Shown here piece after piece: positions 35,016 through 46,272 of a DNA stretch of 64,000 nt. Below the pieces are notes generated by a model. That model worked only from the letters and a program-made list of their open reading frames with translations. It did not search any database and had not been told where the DNA came from. The position numbers were made by a program, and so were the translations under genes. The first letter of the stretch is position 1. Every line of letters starts with the position of its first letter. The stretch is from Sclerotinia nivalis (Eukaryota > Ascomycota > Leotiomycetes > Helotiales > Sclerotiniaceae). The stretch covers positions 5,332,001 through 5,396,000 of the forward strand of contig JAPEIS010000001.1 in the NCBI GenBank assembly GCA_029531795.1, in the 5' to 3' direction.

Positions 35016-35929
35016 TTATCTCTTGACAGAAAAATTGACAGAACATTCCATTGCGAATCCAAAACACCGCGCATACCATCCCTGTGCCCAAAAGCTCAAC
35101 TCAACGCAATGAGGAGCGCTGAGTAGCAGACTTTCATCCACGCGGACACTGTTCGTGAACGCTCGCACACAACGATCGATCTCCTTCTCGTTGGCCTCAA
35201 AGAACGGGTCACCCTCCACTAACGCATACATCACCGGTGCCTTTACAAGTGGTGCACAGGGATCCACTCTGTTGCGAACCCAACGATCTCTGGCATAGGG
35301 CAGACCGCGTTCAAACGTTCGCTCTCATGCAACATCTCTGGCGCATAGGTACCAGGCTTGAACATTAAGGCGTCTTTTGGTCCCACTGGACACAGTCCGT
35401 GATTTTCATCCACCATAGGATAAGACGGAATGGTGCCCTTCATGACCTTCGATTGGACATCGCCCATGCCGCTTGCGATAAGCCCTCCAAAGGGATAAGC
35501 AGGGGTTCCACTCTGAGCATGCATCGCACTCACCGCGACGCCTACCATGACGCCTAGGCTGTGGGACAACAGCACGATGCAGTTGCAGCCATTTGGTGCG
35601 CCGAACTCAGTCCAGAGCTTAGGAAGAATGAAGTGGTGCAGTAGCTTGGCGCTTTCTTGAGTGAAGTCGGAGCCCTCCGGGATGGGCAGGACACAACTTG
35701 TGCCACCGTAAGAGGGACGGTCGATCGTGACAAATGGAATACCAAAGGCTTTGCTCGCTACAGAAGCAGAGTATTTTGGCAAGGCATCGAAGTACTGGTG
35801 GTCGTAGCATCCACCGTGGAGCCCTATGATCAAAGGCCGATAGTCGACCGGCGACGACGAAAAAGATGGGATCGAGTGAGCACCTGTCACGGTGCCGTTG
35901 TTGGCAAGGACTAATCGGAAGGGCTCCAT
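35016..35929 (-). pseudogene. alpha/beta hydrolase with a frameshift near its C-terminal third
   Basis: The first 224 codons (35929 down to about 35280) form a good alpha/beta hydrolase: PLIIGLHGGCYDHQYFDALP with the oxyanion-hole HGG, FVTIDRPSYGGTS, then the nucleophile elbow VLLSHSLGVMVG, with a Ser-x-Ser-x-Gly form in place of Gly-x-Ser-x-Gly. A stop then follows in that frame, while the expected continuation APLVKAPVMYALVEGDPFFE carries on in another frame (35267 to 35016) with the probable catalytic His (SAPHCVEL). One small indel between about 35245 and 35285 explains this. No plausible intron restores the frame. It is divergent from the NmrA-like gene. Either a recent pseudogene or an assembly error; the otherwise clean codons leave both open. 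Confidence 0.75.
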
Positions 35930-36422
35930 GGTGAGTGAACAATTGTAAGGATGGATCGAGGTATGAAAGGAATTTGCTACATGTAAGGTGGCAGCAAATT
36001 AATATTGCAAATTGAAACGTTCAGACAAAGCCGCTAGCGTTCAACGCGGAGGTAACGGATTTAGCCGTAATGGATTCTGTAAACGTAGTTCCTGGGAGGT
36101 AGCGAACATCACGATGCATGTAGATCTGATCAATCATGCACCTCAATGTGGAAAATGGCCGATGAAAAGCCGGCGCTTCCATACCAGCTGTATGGTTGGC
36201 AGTTTGTACGGCTACTAAAGGCCATCGAACTCGGATGCATTACAAATTATGGACCCAAATCTGTTAGTAGAGTCGACAAGGACGACGTGCCAGTTCGGTA
36301 TAAAGTCAAAGATGTTCCCAGCGTTTCAAGGCATCAAACCAAGCTTCAATATCTTGATCGACACTAGGAACTATCATTGCATTCGATATCTGCAACCCCA
36401 ATACTCTTCCAATCCTATCATC
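35930..36422. promoter_or_regulatory. intergenic between divergent hydrolase remnant and NmrA-like gene
   Basis: 493 bp between head-to-head start codons, so it holds the NmrA-like promoter. No strong motif was recognised. Confidence 0.4.
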
Positions 36423-37429
36423 ATGTCCAAGATTTTTACTGTTTTTGGTGCCACTGGCAGTCAGGGTGGCTCTGTCATCAAGTACATTCTCGCCGATTCG
36501 ACTCTCTCCAAGACCTTCAAGATCCGCGGTATCACTCGCGACGTGTCCAAGCCCGCAGCCCAGGCCCTGATCAAGCAAGGTGTCGAGATGAAGGCTGTAG
36601 GTGCCTGCAAATCAAGTCTGCCGCAGCGATTAAAACTCTACAGGCCGATTTGAGCAGCAAGGCCTCCGTCACTGAAGCTCTCCAAGGATCTGACACCGTT
36701 TTCCTCGTCACCAACTATTGGGAGAGTGTCAAGTATGACGTTGAGTTTGGCCAGGGCAAGAATGTTGCAGACGCTGCGAAAGAGCTTGGTGTTCAGCACT
36801 TGATCTTCTCCTCACTGTTGCATGTCACAGAGTTAACCAATAGTCGTCTCTCGCAGGTTCCTCACTTCGATGCGAAGGCAGACATCGAAGAATACATCAG
36901 GAAGAGCGGCGTGCCTGCTTCGTTCTACCTTCCCGGCTACTTCATGACTAACTTCCTGCAAATGGTGCAGAAGGGCGAAGATGGATCCTTGATTCTTGCA
37001 TACCCGGTTGGCAAGGATGCCAAGTTCCCGCTCATTGATGTTGCAGAAGACACTGGTAAGTCATAACATTTTGCATTAACCGGACCCCCTTACTAACCAT
37101 CAATAGGCAAATTCGCCAAAGCGATCATCAAGAACCGCGACCAGACTCTCGGCCAACAAATTCTCGGAGCCGAAAACTATTACACACCCGAGCAAGTTCT
37201 GGCTGAGCTGGAGGCAGTCACAGGCAAGAAGACCAGTTTCATGCAGTTGTCTGCCGAACAGTTCAAAGGCTTCCTGCCGAGTTTCATGGCGGACGAGATG
37301 TTGGATACCCATCTGTTCATCGAGAGCCCTGGGTATTATAATGGCACGGAGCTTGATGAGAGTCAGGAGATCCTGGAGGACAAGCTTACAACCTGGAAGG
37401 ATTTCATTACCAACAGTGGCGCGTTCTGA
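36423..37429 (+). CDS. NmrA-like NAD(P)-binding protein
   Basis: Atypical short-chain dehydrogenase-fold protein. The family includes NmrA (redox sensing, nitrogen control) and isoflavone-reductase-like enzymes. Three exons, 36423-36596, 36644-37055 and 37107-37429, introns 47 and 51 nt, give 302 aa. The dinucleotide-binding motif FTVFGATGSQGGSVIKYIL is at residues 5-23 and the basic ITRD follows strand 2. Then come VFLVTNYWES, QHLIFSSLLHVTEL, VPHFDAKADIEEYI, the signature LPGYFMTNFLQMV, and PLIDVAEDTGKF across the second splice. The C-terminal exon carries the PEQVLAELEAVTGKKTSF subdomain. It looks intact. Whether it is an enzyme or a regulator cannot be told. Confidence 0.9.
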
Positions 37430-37974
37430 GGGTGAGGAGATGGAAATTATAATGGTATCATCTCAATTCATTATTGATGTTGAAAGTTATATAGACTGGC
37501 GACTTGCACTTGTGATGTACGGTGATAAATTTTGATTAGAGTTGACTTGGAGGATGTTCACTAGAATTAAATGAAGTGCACAAGTGATATTGGATATCTT
37601 CAAAGTCTCAAAATCTCAATCTTTCAAATGTTTGGTGAATAATTGATGCTCGAAATATTTTCCATTTTGGATTTTGGTCAATTATCTGACTAAATAGCAG
37701 CATCCCATTCCCTTTGGATTTCTGAAACCCGATGGATGTGACGTTTCCTTTCTTCCTCACAACCCCACTACCCTCATTTTCTCTTCATGGAAGTTCAAAA
37801 TCTAGATATTTGAGGTGCTCCGTGTCATGTTCCTGAAGATATAATCAGGATTTGAACGATTGATATTGGTGCGACCGTTCTGAAACCCCACCCTCAAATC
37901 CATCCATCCGCCCATCCCATCCCCGCCCAATTGTATGAAAGAGTACCCGTAGCATTGATCGAAGCTCAGACACC
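37430..37974. other. intergenic, no gene seen
   Basis: 545 bp of AT-rich sequence between the NmrA-like gene and the decayed copy of the small membrane gene. Confidence 0.4.
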
Positions 37975-38460
37975 ATATGATTGGATAGCGCTACCAACGA
38001 GAGAAGTTTCACGGCCTAAAGCCTGAAACCCCCCCCCCCGGCATAGGCTCCGAAGAGCACGCAGAAAAGAAGGAGGGCATAAATTGCCCGAAGGCGCCAT
38101 TCCTGATTTTTTTTGGAGCGAAAAACGCTCCAGCTCCGCGATTCGCTGATTGTTCGATCAGTATTTGAACAACGGATAGGAGGATTCTGTGATGAGCTTA
38201 CACGAGATAGGTCCTCCATTTGGAGGCACGAGATGCGAACGTTCTCTGCTTGTCGCAAGGTCGTTTTGCTGAATGTACGATTAGCTTTGGAACAATCGAA
38301 TTATTTGAAACAGTAAGATGAATATGAACATTAGACGGGTTTGAACAATTAAATAGATTTAAACTATCAAATGGATGTGAACAATCAAATGGATATGGTC
38401 ATTTAGATGGATTTAAACATTATCAATTGAACAGGGTTTGAAAACTTACAAATTGAAGTA
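37975..38460 (-). pseudogene. decayed tandem copy of the small coiled-coil/membrane gene
   Basis: The region matches the intact gene at 38850-39488 exon by exon in the same order. The end of exon 1 is recognisable (ERDLLQF before GTAAGT at about 38450), then exon 2 (AENVRISCLQMEDLSR, frameshifted near its start), and exon 3 (WRLRAIYALLLFCVLFGAYA). The splice sites are still visible (GTAAGC donor near 38200; acceptor CAATCAG near 38150). Inactivating changes are a frameshift in exon 2, loss of in-frame sequence at the start of exon 3 next to an A-run (about 38108-38116), and a 12-C homopolymer (38028-38039) after the membrane segment. Most of exon 1 cannot be found. Confidence 0.75.
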
Positions 38461-38849
38461 GATCCCTCTCCTCCTCACTGGAACCACCACCACCGAGAAT
38501 TGTCAAATGCAAGTGATGGTGATGGTAGTTGATGATTGTCGGGGAAGGAGAGGGAATCTCTGCGTAAATGATAATGGACACAATCTAATTTGGACCGTTC
38601 TGAAACCTCCAAACCCAACCAAATTCACCCATATTTCATCCCACCTTCATTGGCTTACATCCGGAAGTACGAGCACTATCGGTATAGTCGCAAAATCCTG
38701 GTGGCCATCTTTCCAGGTCTGGACGTGCAAAAGTCTATAGTAATGATAGTCGATGGAAATGAATGATTTTGCAAAATGAATACCAGAGAGTTGGAGCTAT
38801 GTATGATACGAATAATTTGTTTTGGAGAAAGCTTGATTCGGTTTCACCT

Positions 38850-39488
38850 TTAAAATTCCGACGAATACGCCTCCAAAATACGATTGAATAGCACTGCCAA
38901 CGAGGAGGGGTTCAAGGCCACGTAACCCAGGGCATAAAGTCCGAAAATGGCGGCAAAAGAGTACAGAAAAAGCAGTGCGATGCTGGCCCGAAGGCGCAAG
39001 TATCGTTCCCCAAGGAGCGCAACCCGATCCACTTCCGCCATTTCAAGACGGTGCTTCTAATTGGACAATTAGTCCTTGCACAATGAATTGAGTACAATGA
39101 ATAGCTTACATGTGAATCTACCTCTACTTGGAGGCGGGCAGCACGAATATCCTCTGCTACTCGGAGGTGGTGTTGCTGAATGCACAGTCAGCGTTGGCAC
39201 AATCGAATTGATTTGAACAATCAGATGGATTTGAATATTCTGATGGATTCATGGATTCAAACACAGAAAAGTCGAGTGGTGGAGACAACTTACAAAGAGC
39301 TGTAGGTCGCACTCCACCTCCATCTGGAGGAGGGCCGGGTGCATCGTGTCAGGAAACAGCGGGATTCGCATGAGATTTTGCTCCGTAATCCATTCGTCGA
39401 TTTTCATCTCCGCAGTCTCTTCTTGACGGAGGCGGCGTATGGCGCGGTCAGCGCGCTGGTGGGCGGTGCGGCGGCGCGGCTGGTTCAT
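38850..39488 (-). CDS. small coiled-coil membrane protein, unrecognised family
   Basis: Three phase-0 exons, 39294-39488, 39110-39175 and 38850-39056, with introns of 118 nt (GTAAGT ... CATTCAG) and 53 nt (GTAAGC ... AATTAG), give 155 aa. I do not recognise the family. Residues 1-30 are very Arg-rich (QPRRRTAHQRADRAIRRLRQ). The middle has charged helices likely to coil (QHHLRVAEDIRAARLQVEV, then KHRLEMAEVDRVALLGERY). Residues about 105-135 form one or two hydrophobic helices (ASIALLFLYSFAAIFGLYAL). The splice sites are supported by their conservation in the decayed copy at 37975-38460, which argues the three-exon model was once under selection. The start codon lies only 3 bases downstream of the splice-like end of repeat A (39492-40091), so further upstream exons are possible. 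Confidence 0.68.
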
Positions 39489-39491
39489 ACT

Positions 39492-40091
39492 CTATATAAG
39501 ACAGCTGTCAGCGGGATGAAACGCTGAGTAAGACACCAACATCTGACCAGAGACCCAACATTTCGAGCAAGAATATTCTGGGGCCCCATTCACTGTGTAG
39601 ACCGAAGTCATCACAAGATCCTGGGTGATCACTCGTGGATTATCTCCCGGAGACAAAAGCCAGCATCGCAGAGATAACCACCCCCGAGGATTACCTCCCG
39701 GAGACAAAAGCCAGCATCGCAGAGATAATCCCACCAAAAGCGAAAGACTAGAACTGCACTTTGCAGTCCTAGACTTAAACAGTACTCGGCAAGCTCCTAA
39801 CGCTCCACCTGGGTGAAATGCATCCAAGGCGTCCAACTGCCCAGATTGACTTCGCATCCGTCGCTTTCTTTGAATAACAGCTTCATACATGGCAACTAGC
39901 CCTTGAACAATAAGGATGGTCCCCCGAGCCAGAGTAGGCCGGTTTTCTGATCCCCCAAGATCCAATAGGAGCCATACATGCCTATTGACAAGGGGAGGGA
40001 CGGTCATGCAACTTCCACCGGGGAGATTACGCCATGTATGTGAGATAGGCTGGCAGACCAAGGGAGAGATGTTATTAAAATGATGTCTTAC
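39492..40091 (-). repeat. 600-bp direct repeat copy A with splice-like ends
   Basis: On the minus strand this unit starts GTAAGACATC (40091 down) and ends CTGACAGCTGTCTTATATAG (to 39492), exactly the pattern of a GT-AG intron with a branch-like CTGAC. Copy B (40201-40695) has the same ends and about two-thirds to three-quarters identity through its length, with shared blocks such as GCGTTAGGAGCTTGCCGAGT. The first bases (GTAAGACA) recur inverted (TGTCTTAC) about 40 nt before the end. A 189-codon frame fills most of copy A, but the same frame is broken in copy B, so protein coding is not supported. It contains a 51-bp internal duplication (39637-39738). Confidence 0.7.
39637..39738. repeat. 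51-bp tandem duplication inside repeat A
   Basis: A unit containing CTCCCGGAGACAAAAGCCAG and CATCGCAGAGATAA occurs twice with a 51-bp period and few changes. It is absent from repeat copy B, so it arose after the two copies split. Confidence 0.88.
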
Positions 40092-40200
40092 GTGTTTATT
40101 ATTCGGATATATCGCAAGGAGGTATAGGGTAATCTATTGTAGTGGCTACTTCTTGAGGCCCTGTGGCTTTGCGGCGTTTGGAGAAGTGGGTCTTGGTCTT

Positions 40201-40695
40201 CTATAAAAGATAGCTGTCAGCGGGGTGAAACGCTGAGTAAGACACCAATGTCTGACCAATGGACCAGCATCACACAAGAAGTCAAGAAAAATTCAGCCCA
40301 GGAATGCCGTACAAGCTGAATTCTCCAAAGTGACCTATTGCCAGGAATGCCGTACAACAATAGGGGTAACAGTACTCGGCAAGCTCCTAACGCCCCGCCC
40401 GGGTAAAGCATCATCCCGAACGTCCAACTGCCATACTAAGCTAAAATAGCCGTTCTGTCACTCCTTTTTTGAACGACTGTGTCATACAAGACAGCTGCTC
40501 CTTGAAGATATTGAGGACGGCTCCCCCAAACCAAAGTAGGCTGGTTTAATGATCCCAATAATCTAATAGGAGTCGTACATGCCCAAAGAATCAAGGAGGA
40601 GGAATGGCAATGGTACTACCATTTGGGATATTACGCCAAGTATGTATGAAAGGCTGACAGGCCGAGGGAGAGAGATTGTGGAAATGGTGTCTTAC
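40201..40695 (-). repeat. 495-bp direct repeat copy B with splice-like ends
   Basis: Minus-strand ends are GTAAGACACCATTTCC (from 40695) and CTGACAGCTATCTTTTATAG (to 40201), matching copy A. The 35 bases upstream of each copy are also related (CGCTATATTTCCGAACAACA before B; GCGATATATCCGAATAATAA before A), so the duplicated unit includes flanking sequence. Joining the flanks across copy B leaves an open frame with QQQKTKTHFSKRRKATGPQE that stops before copy A. It also has its own internal direct repeat TTGTACGGCATTCCTGG (two copies near 40311 and 40346). Confidence 0.65.
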
Positions 40696-40873
40696 CTGCT
40701 GTTGTTCGGAAATATAGCGTAGTGTAGTGTAAAGTCGTGATCTTTAACGTAGCTCTCGTGGATTTCCGAAGCCAACGATTTTAGATCACAAGCTCAACAT
40801 CCACATCTCGCGCCTGCCCGAAAACCTCACGTAAGGTTATTGAATCAGTGAAAGATCGAGATGTGTATCATTG

Positions 40874-40937
40874 TATGAAGTGGTGTGTATATGAAGTGAT
40901 GTTTGTATAAAGTGATGTGTGTATGAAGCGACGTCAA
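40874..40937. repeat. 16-bp tandem repeat, four copies
   Basis: Unit TATGAAGTGATGTGTG with starts at 40874, 40890, 40906 and 40922, copies differing by one to four bases. It lies just upstream of repeat B. Confidence 0.85.
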
Positions 40938-42422
40938 GGTGGTCGGTACTTGTAATACGCGTCGATCCTTCCCTCTCGTCTAATTCCAAGTTCACGTTAG
41001 CATTACCATTAGCATTAATCAAAACGAAGCATAAATGAGAAAAATCAAATACCTACGAGGTAATCAACGAGCCGAATTGTAGGAAGAAGTACCGGTACCA
41101 AAGTCCGGACTGCAGTGCAACAATCAGAGAATTTCGGATGTCGAAATCATTTTAATGATTGGAACTTGATTTGAATGCGGAGTATTGGAGGAGTACTTAT
41201 CTTCCATTCAATATGTTGTGAGACAATAACAATATAATAACTTGACCCAAAAGATTTAAGTCGCATTACCCCTCCTGCAATTTAGCGGTTCTTTTTAATT
41301 TGGGCGCCGTAATCCGCCCAATCACATTCCTATTCTGGTTTAGATGGGAGCGGGAAAATTCTCCGAAGTGTCAAAAGGGTACTTGTGCAGCCGGAAAGTA
41401 TATCACAAGTTTACTGTTGAGTACATATTACAAGACGGTAAACTACAAGGGGAAATAGTGGCCCATATTCAGGTGGAGTTGTACCACACTTTCCGGCTAA
41501 TCTCAGGCCCCCAGCACCCCACCTTCCCTGCCACGTGACCTTCAATCTTCTTTAATCTTCGAGAGATAAGTTCATACTCCGTAGGAGAAGATACAGATAC
41601 AAACATTGCGCTATTAAAAAAGAATTCGAACCTCTCATTTAAGTACCATACCAGCAGTATTCTCCCAGAGCAGATCTCCATAGCACGACATTGTCTTAAA
41701 ATAACAAATTCGAATATATCATCGAAGATGAAGGAAATAACAAAAACAAAAACAAAAAATCTATCTTTAGACTTTGGGTCTATCATCCAGTGACCAAAAG
41801 TTCAACTTCATATGTTATTGTTCTTTCGCTCCAACAAGCCGAGTATTGGCTGCTAGCTGCTAGATAATGTACTCGAGTAGGCACTAGATAAGTTTGGTAA
41901 ATTTGGTAAATTTGGTAAATTTGGTACGCTAGACAGGGATGCTTAATTAAGCATTTTTAGCACCAGTTGGAGCCATTTAAGAGATAGGGTATTAGAATCA
42001 GAGGGTTCCAATAGGCGAAGCTTCCAAGAGCATTAGATGCGCTAGATAAAATCAACACCCCATGCACACGAACTCACAACATCACAACACTTTCAGAGCT
42101 TCGCATGTAGCTACAATATCTGCTACATTATTCATCCAGCTAAGTTGGTAGCTATTCAGCTCGTGATTGATCTTACATTCCAACCTCATGTCGATTCCCA
42201 CAACGCTCTAAAAAGTAAATTGGTATTCCCATTCCATCCATTAATGCAAGCAAGCTCTCCCATGCAATGCCCTTCTTTTCATGCGCCGACCATTAACCCA
42301 GGTTGACCGTGCTGGTTACATGTCCATGTCCATTTCCATTGTATATAAATCCTGCAAATCGTAATAGTACACGCCAATGTAACACTCTAAATAAAGTAGT
42401 ATATAAGAAATCTCGTGCTAGC
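40938..42422. other. intergenic, no gene seen
   Basis: 1.5 kb of AT-rich sequence. It includes a 9-bp tandem array TTTGGTAAA (about 41893-41926) and A/C-rich runs near 41740. No recognisable coding exon. Confidence 0.45.
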
Positions 42423-45400
42423 TCACTCTTCGATGAGCTGACCAAGGATCAGACTCTGAATGATGATCTCATCATTTATCACACGGATGCGCTTCGGCAA
42501 TGGCGCCAAAGCATCCTCCTCCTTTATGGATGTCCGTTTCCGCTTTCGTGGGCCTCCTGCAGTGCTAGCTGGAGGACTTTCAAATACAGCCGCTTCCACA
42601 TCTTGCTTGCCATCCACGTAAAGCCAATCATAATCGGAATTTTTATTTTCTGCGTCTAAAAGCATTTCCTTCGCTTGAGCCAGGTCTTGTGCTTGACCCA
42701 GGCGAGTTGGACCCAGGGCTCTAGTCAGGAATGTGTAAGGTTTTCTCTTTTCTCCCGCTTTTCCCTTTCCAGTGACTATTAAGATCGACTTCCCTTCAAG
42801 TAGCTTGGGCCTATTAGTGAAAGTGTCATTTAGGTTCGCTTCGGAGGCAGGATATGGATGTAGATATCGACTTTTAACAGCTCCACCTAGAAATGAAGAG
42901 GTCCCAGCTGAAAGAAGATATGGTAACCAATTAATGATGATGCCTTTGGCGACACAATCAGAAATCCATCGTCCTGAGATACAAGGGAGTCCAAGGGCCA
43001 AAGCTTGCATGTACTTGGTCCTTCTTGAATGCTCATCCGCAATCAATGCCACAAATCCAACCTTTGCCTCCGAAGAAGCAACCTCAAGCTCCGCCTCTCC
43101 GGTCTCATTGTCTTCAGTATGTGACTTGGATGGTGCAGTCATAGAAGTAAATAAAGTTTCGAATCCATCATCCAATATTCGGCCACCATGCTGTTTGATC
43201 AAACGACTGGCAGCTTGTTTATCCTTTTCTGCGCCGACATACGAGACAGCAAAAGCCATGTCATTGAACAATCTAACGGTCGACTTCTTACTTTGCACAT
43301 CCATCCCTGGAGAAGGGGTCGATAGCGCCAATGGATCTTCACTATCTTCGTGTGGCGGTAGTGTCGATTTCCTTCTCGACGGCGGTGCCGACATGGTGAC
43401 TTCTTTCTTATTAAGAGCGGTAGATCTACGCTGGCGGCCCCGTTTGGTAGCCGGCAGAGGAGTGTCTTCTGTAGTGTCCTTAGCCTTGGTAGCACCATTG
43501 CGTCTTGGACGACTACTCGCACTAGAAGTCGAATTTAACCGTGAAGCAGAAGCCAGACCTGTCTCAGTGGTGGATGACAGGGCGTTGGAAGCTGTAGACG
43601 AGACACTCGAAAGCCTCGTATTGCGAGCCATCCTTGTTTGTGGTTTTGGATGAGTTGGCTTTTTGGGATGACTCTTAGATATTCGAGAAGATTTTCGTGG
43701 TGGGCTTTGAGGCACGCTTTGTCGTCGTCTCTTCGTTGGTGGAAGTTGTGGCTCTTCAGTGGGAGTTCTTTGAAAAAACTCATCGTCATGTTCAGTTGAG
43801 GCCAGCTGCGACGACTGCTTTTCAAGGTCACCGAGAGAAATCTGTACCGGAGGAGCCGGGTCAGGCAACCCAGTATGTTGCTCTTCCTCGGGTGAGTTGT
43901 GATCAACTAATTCCATCCCAGAAACGCTTCTTGCTGCAGGTGCGACAGGAGTAGGAGGCTCCAGTGTACTAGGAGCTGATGAAAGTCCTGATGATAATGT
44001 AGCGGCAGAACCGGTGGGGACAGCATCAATGGGGCTAGGTGTGGTAACGATCTGTGGTTGGAATTGAGGCTGGGATTTCGGGGTATGGTCATCAGATACA
44101 CCAATAACCTCGTTGAATTCTTCATCAACGTTGAATCCTGGTAAGCTATCAAACTCATCATTGTTTGCTATACTAAGCGATATATCCGCGATCTCACCCA
44201 TAGGCTTCAATCGATCTGTAGCCTGACTAGTTTCTGGGACAGTGGATGCGACACCATCGAATAGCAAATCTTGCATTTGAGGGACGGGCGCTTTGAAAGC
44301 CTGACTGGAGGGTAGTCCATTTGGCGATGTAGTTAATTCCTGGTCGGACAGGGCAGGTATATTAGAATCCATGCACTGGATTCCATCCATGCTGGCGATG
44401 TTTTTGCTGTGCGAGTTTTCTGGGCTTGTAGGTTGCCGCATCTGTTTCGGTAGCCTTTGAGATGGGCTCGTTGGTTCTGGGCCGTTCTTCTCAACGTCGC
44501 CGAAGAATGGTGTTCGGCTTTGTGATCCAGGCACTGGTGAACTTGCAAGTATATTGCTCGACACAGGAGCAGCCTGAGAATCGGCAATAATATCCTGTTG
44601 CGTTGGTTGAGTATCTCGTGCGTCAAAACCTTCACACTGGGCTACATAATCCTCTTGTATACTTCGGCGTCGACCACTCGCAGGGACCTCCACGGAGGTA
44701 GGGGTTGACTCCAACGCTTGCGGTGTATGAGACGATGTTACTTGAGAGGATTTGCGCTGATGATTGGTCGATCTTGGGTGTATGCTAGATGTAGCGGATA
44801 TCGGCTTGACTTCTTTTGAAAAACTCAGTCTGCCGGATGAATTCGGTCTTCTTTCAATCAAAGCTGCTTCCTCGCGTATCCTCTTCTTCTCTCTCGCCGC
44901 CTTCTGGTATTTCTTGGGCAGTGCCTCAATGTCAGAATCCGATTCCGAGCCAGAATACACCTCGAGTTCATTCAATTTCCTCCGTCTCTCTTGCGACTCT
45001 TTCATAGATATATATGTATCCTGAGGTTCACGTATCAACAGAGGTTTTCGGAGGGCGGAATTGAAAGATTGAGATTTTGTTGAAAATAGAGCAGACGTTG
45101 CTGAAACAGGAGTCTCAGTAGACATTGACCGTAGAAGAGATCGCATAGACTTTTGGGCCGCGGCGCCAACAACTTCCGATCGTCGAACAAGTGGTGAAGC
45201 GTCCACATCCTGCGAGGAACGAAAACCATTATAAACATCTGGCGATGGCCTGGAAGAAGTAGGGCTGCCACCTAATCGCCCGATTGAAGATGGTTGAGTT
45301 GCGCCAAAGAGCTCATGCTGCTTCATGACACTACCTTTGTCAGAGAATGGGTTGACTGACGGAGCTGGAGTTTTAGGCTCGAAATGATCTTCTGGCGCAA

Positions 45401-46272
45401 AATCTCTTGTGGGGGGCGCAACAGGTGGATCTTGAGACTCGAAATGACCTTCATCTGGCGCCGATGTTGACTGAAATCCATCAAAGTTTATGTGCCCAGT
45501 ATCGTTCTCCTCATATGTACGTGCAGTCGATCCTGTATTTGTAGAAATTGGGTCCCCAGATACGCCATTTGAATGTTGCTTTGGTAGAACTTCCCGTTCA
45601 ATTAGAATTGGTGGGCTTGAGGAAAATTCGAGATTACTACCTTGAACATCCTCTCTCGACTTGTGCAAATCTAAAGCTTCATAAAGGGAATCAGGATTCT
45701 CTTGGGTCAAAGACAGATTGCTCTTTTGAGTAAATTCCTCCCCTTCCATTGCTCTCAATTTGGCATGGGTGTGTTGAAGTTTGCCGTTGGTATCGAATGG
45801 CGTCAATTTTCTTGTGTGACCATCGTTCGTATGCTCTTGAGATGCAGAGCCTGGAACGAATGGGTTCTTTTTGCGGCTTGAGGAATTTCTTTGCGCTCTG
45901 GCGGCTTCTATGTCATTAAAAGCATCCTCTGTTTGAGTCTCTTGCTTCTCATCTCCTGCAGCTTCTCGATCATTATTCGTCGCGTTGATATTAAAGTTGC
46001 TTGACGCAACGGGCGGAGGTGACATATCGTTGGCCGTGGCCGGTTTCTCCGCACTGCTCTATTGGTGAAAATAAAAATGTCAGTGCTGCCCATGCAAAAT
46101 TTCCAATGCTGTGATTTGCTGACTGTGAAAGTGTTTGAAGACGCCTTGCAGATCATATATAACTTACCGAAATAATTGCTTCTTGCCATTCCCAACACTG
46201 CTGCGTGTCGAATTCTCGTGCACCTTCACCATTCAGAGCCGCATTCGCTGCCTTTTCCTTAGTTTTAAACAT
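42423..46272 (-). CDS. DNA-damage checkpoint mediator, Crb2/Rad9/53BP1-type with BRCT domains
   Basis: Nuclear adaptor that is recruited to damaged chromatin, is phosphorylated by ATM/ATR-type kinases and activates the effector kinase. Two exons, 46168-46272 and 42423-46058, with a 109-nt intron (GTAAGT ... CCAATAG), both phase 0, give 1,246 aa. The first exon adds a short N-terminus ending QQCWEWQEAIIS. Residues up to about 950 are mostly disordered with many SQ/TQ sites (for example TQTED, ATQPSS, DSQAAP, GSQSRT, SSQAF, TSQATD), the expected kinase-target cluster. A Tudor domain, present in yeast relatives, is not obvious by eye. The C-terminal 285 residues hold the BRCT region: VRLFNDMAFAVSYVG, KQHGGRILDDGFETLF, LALGLPCISGRWISDCVAKG with the BRCT Trp, then a second repeat (LLEGKSILIVTG to YDWLYVDG). 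Basic patches (PRKRKRTS) suggest nuclear import. Confidence 0.88.

Noticed and set aside
39492..40061. 189-codon open frame inside repeat A as a protein gene
   Set aside because: The same frame is interrupted in copy B, the frame ends exactly on the splice-like border, and much of it comes from a 51-bp duplication.
42772..43653. 293-codon plus-strand frame within the checkpoint gene
   Set aside because: It is antisense to a well-supported 1,246-aa gene with BRCT motifs and shows no family features of its own.
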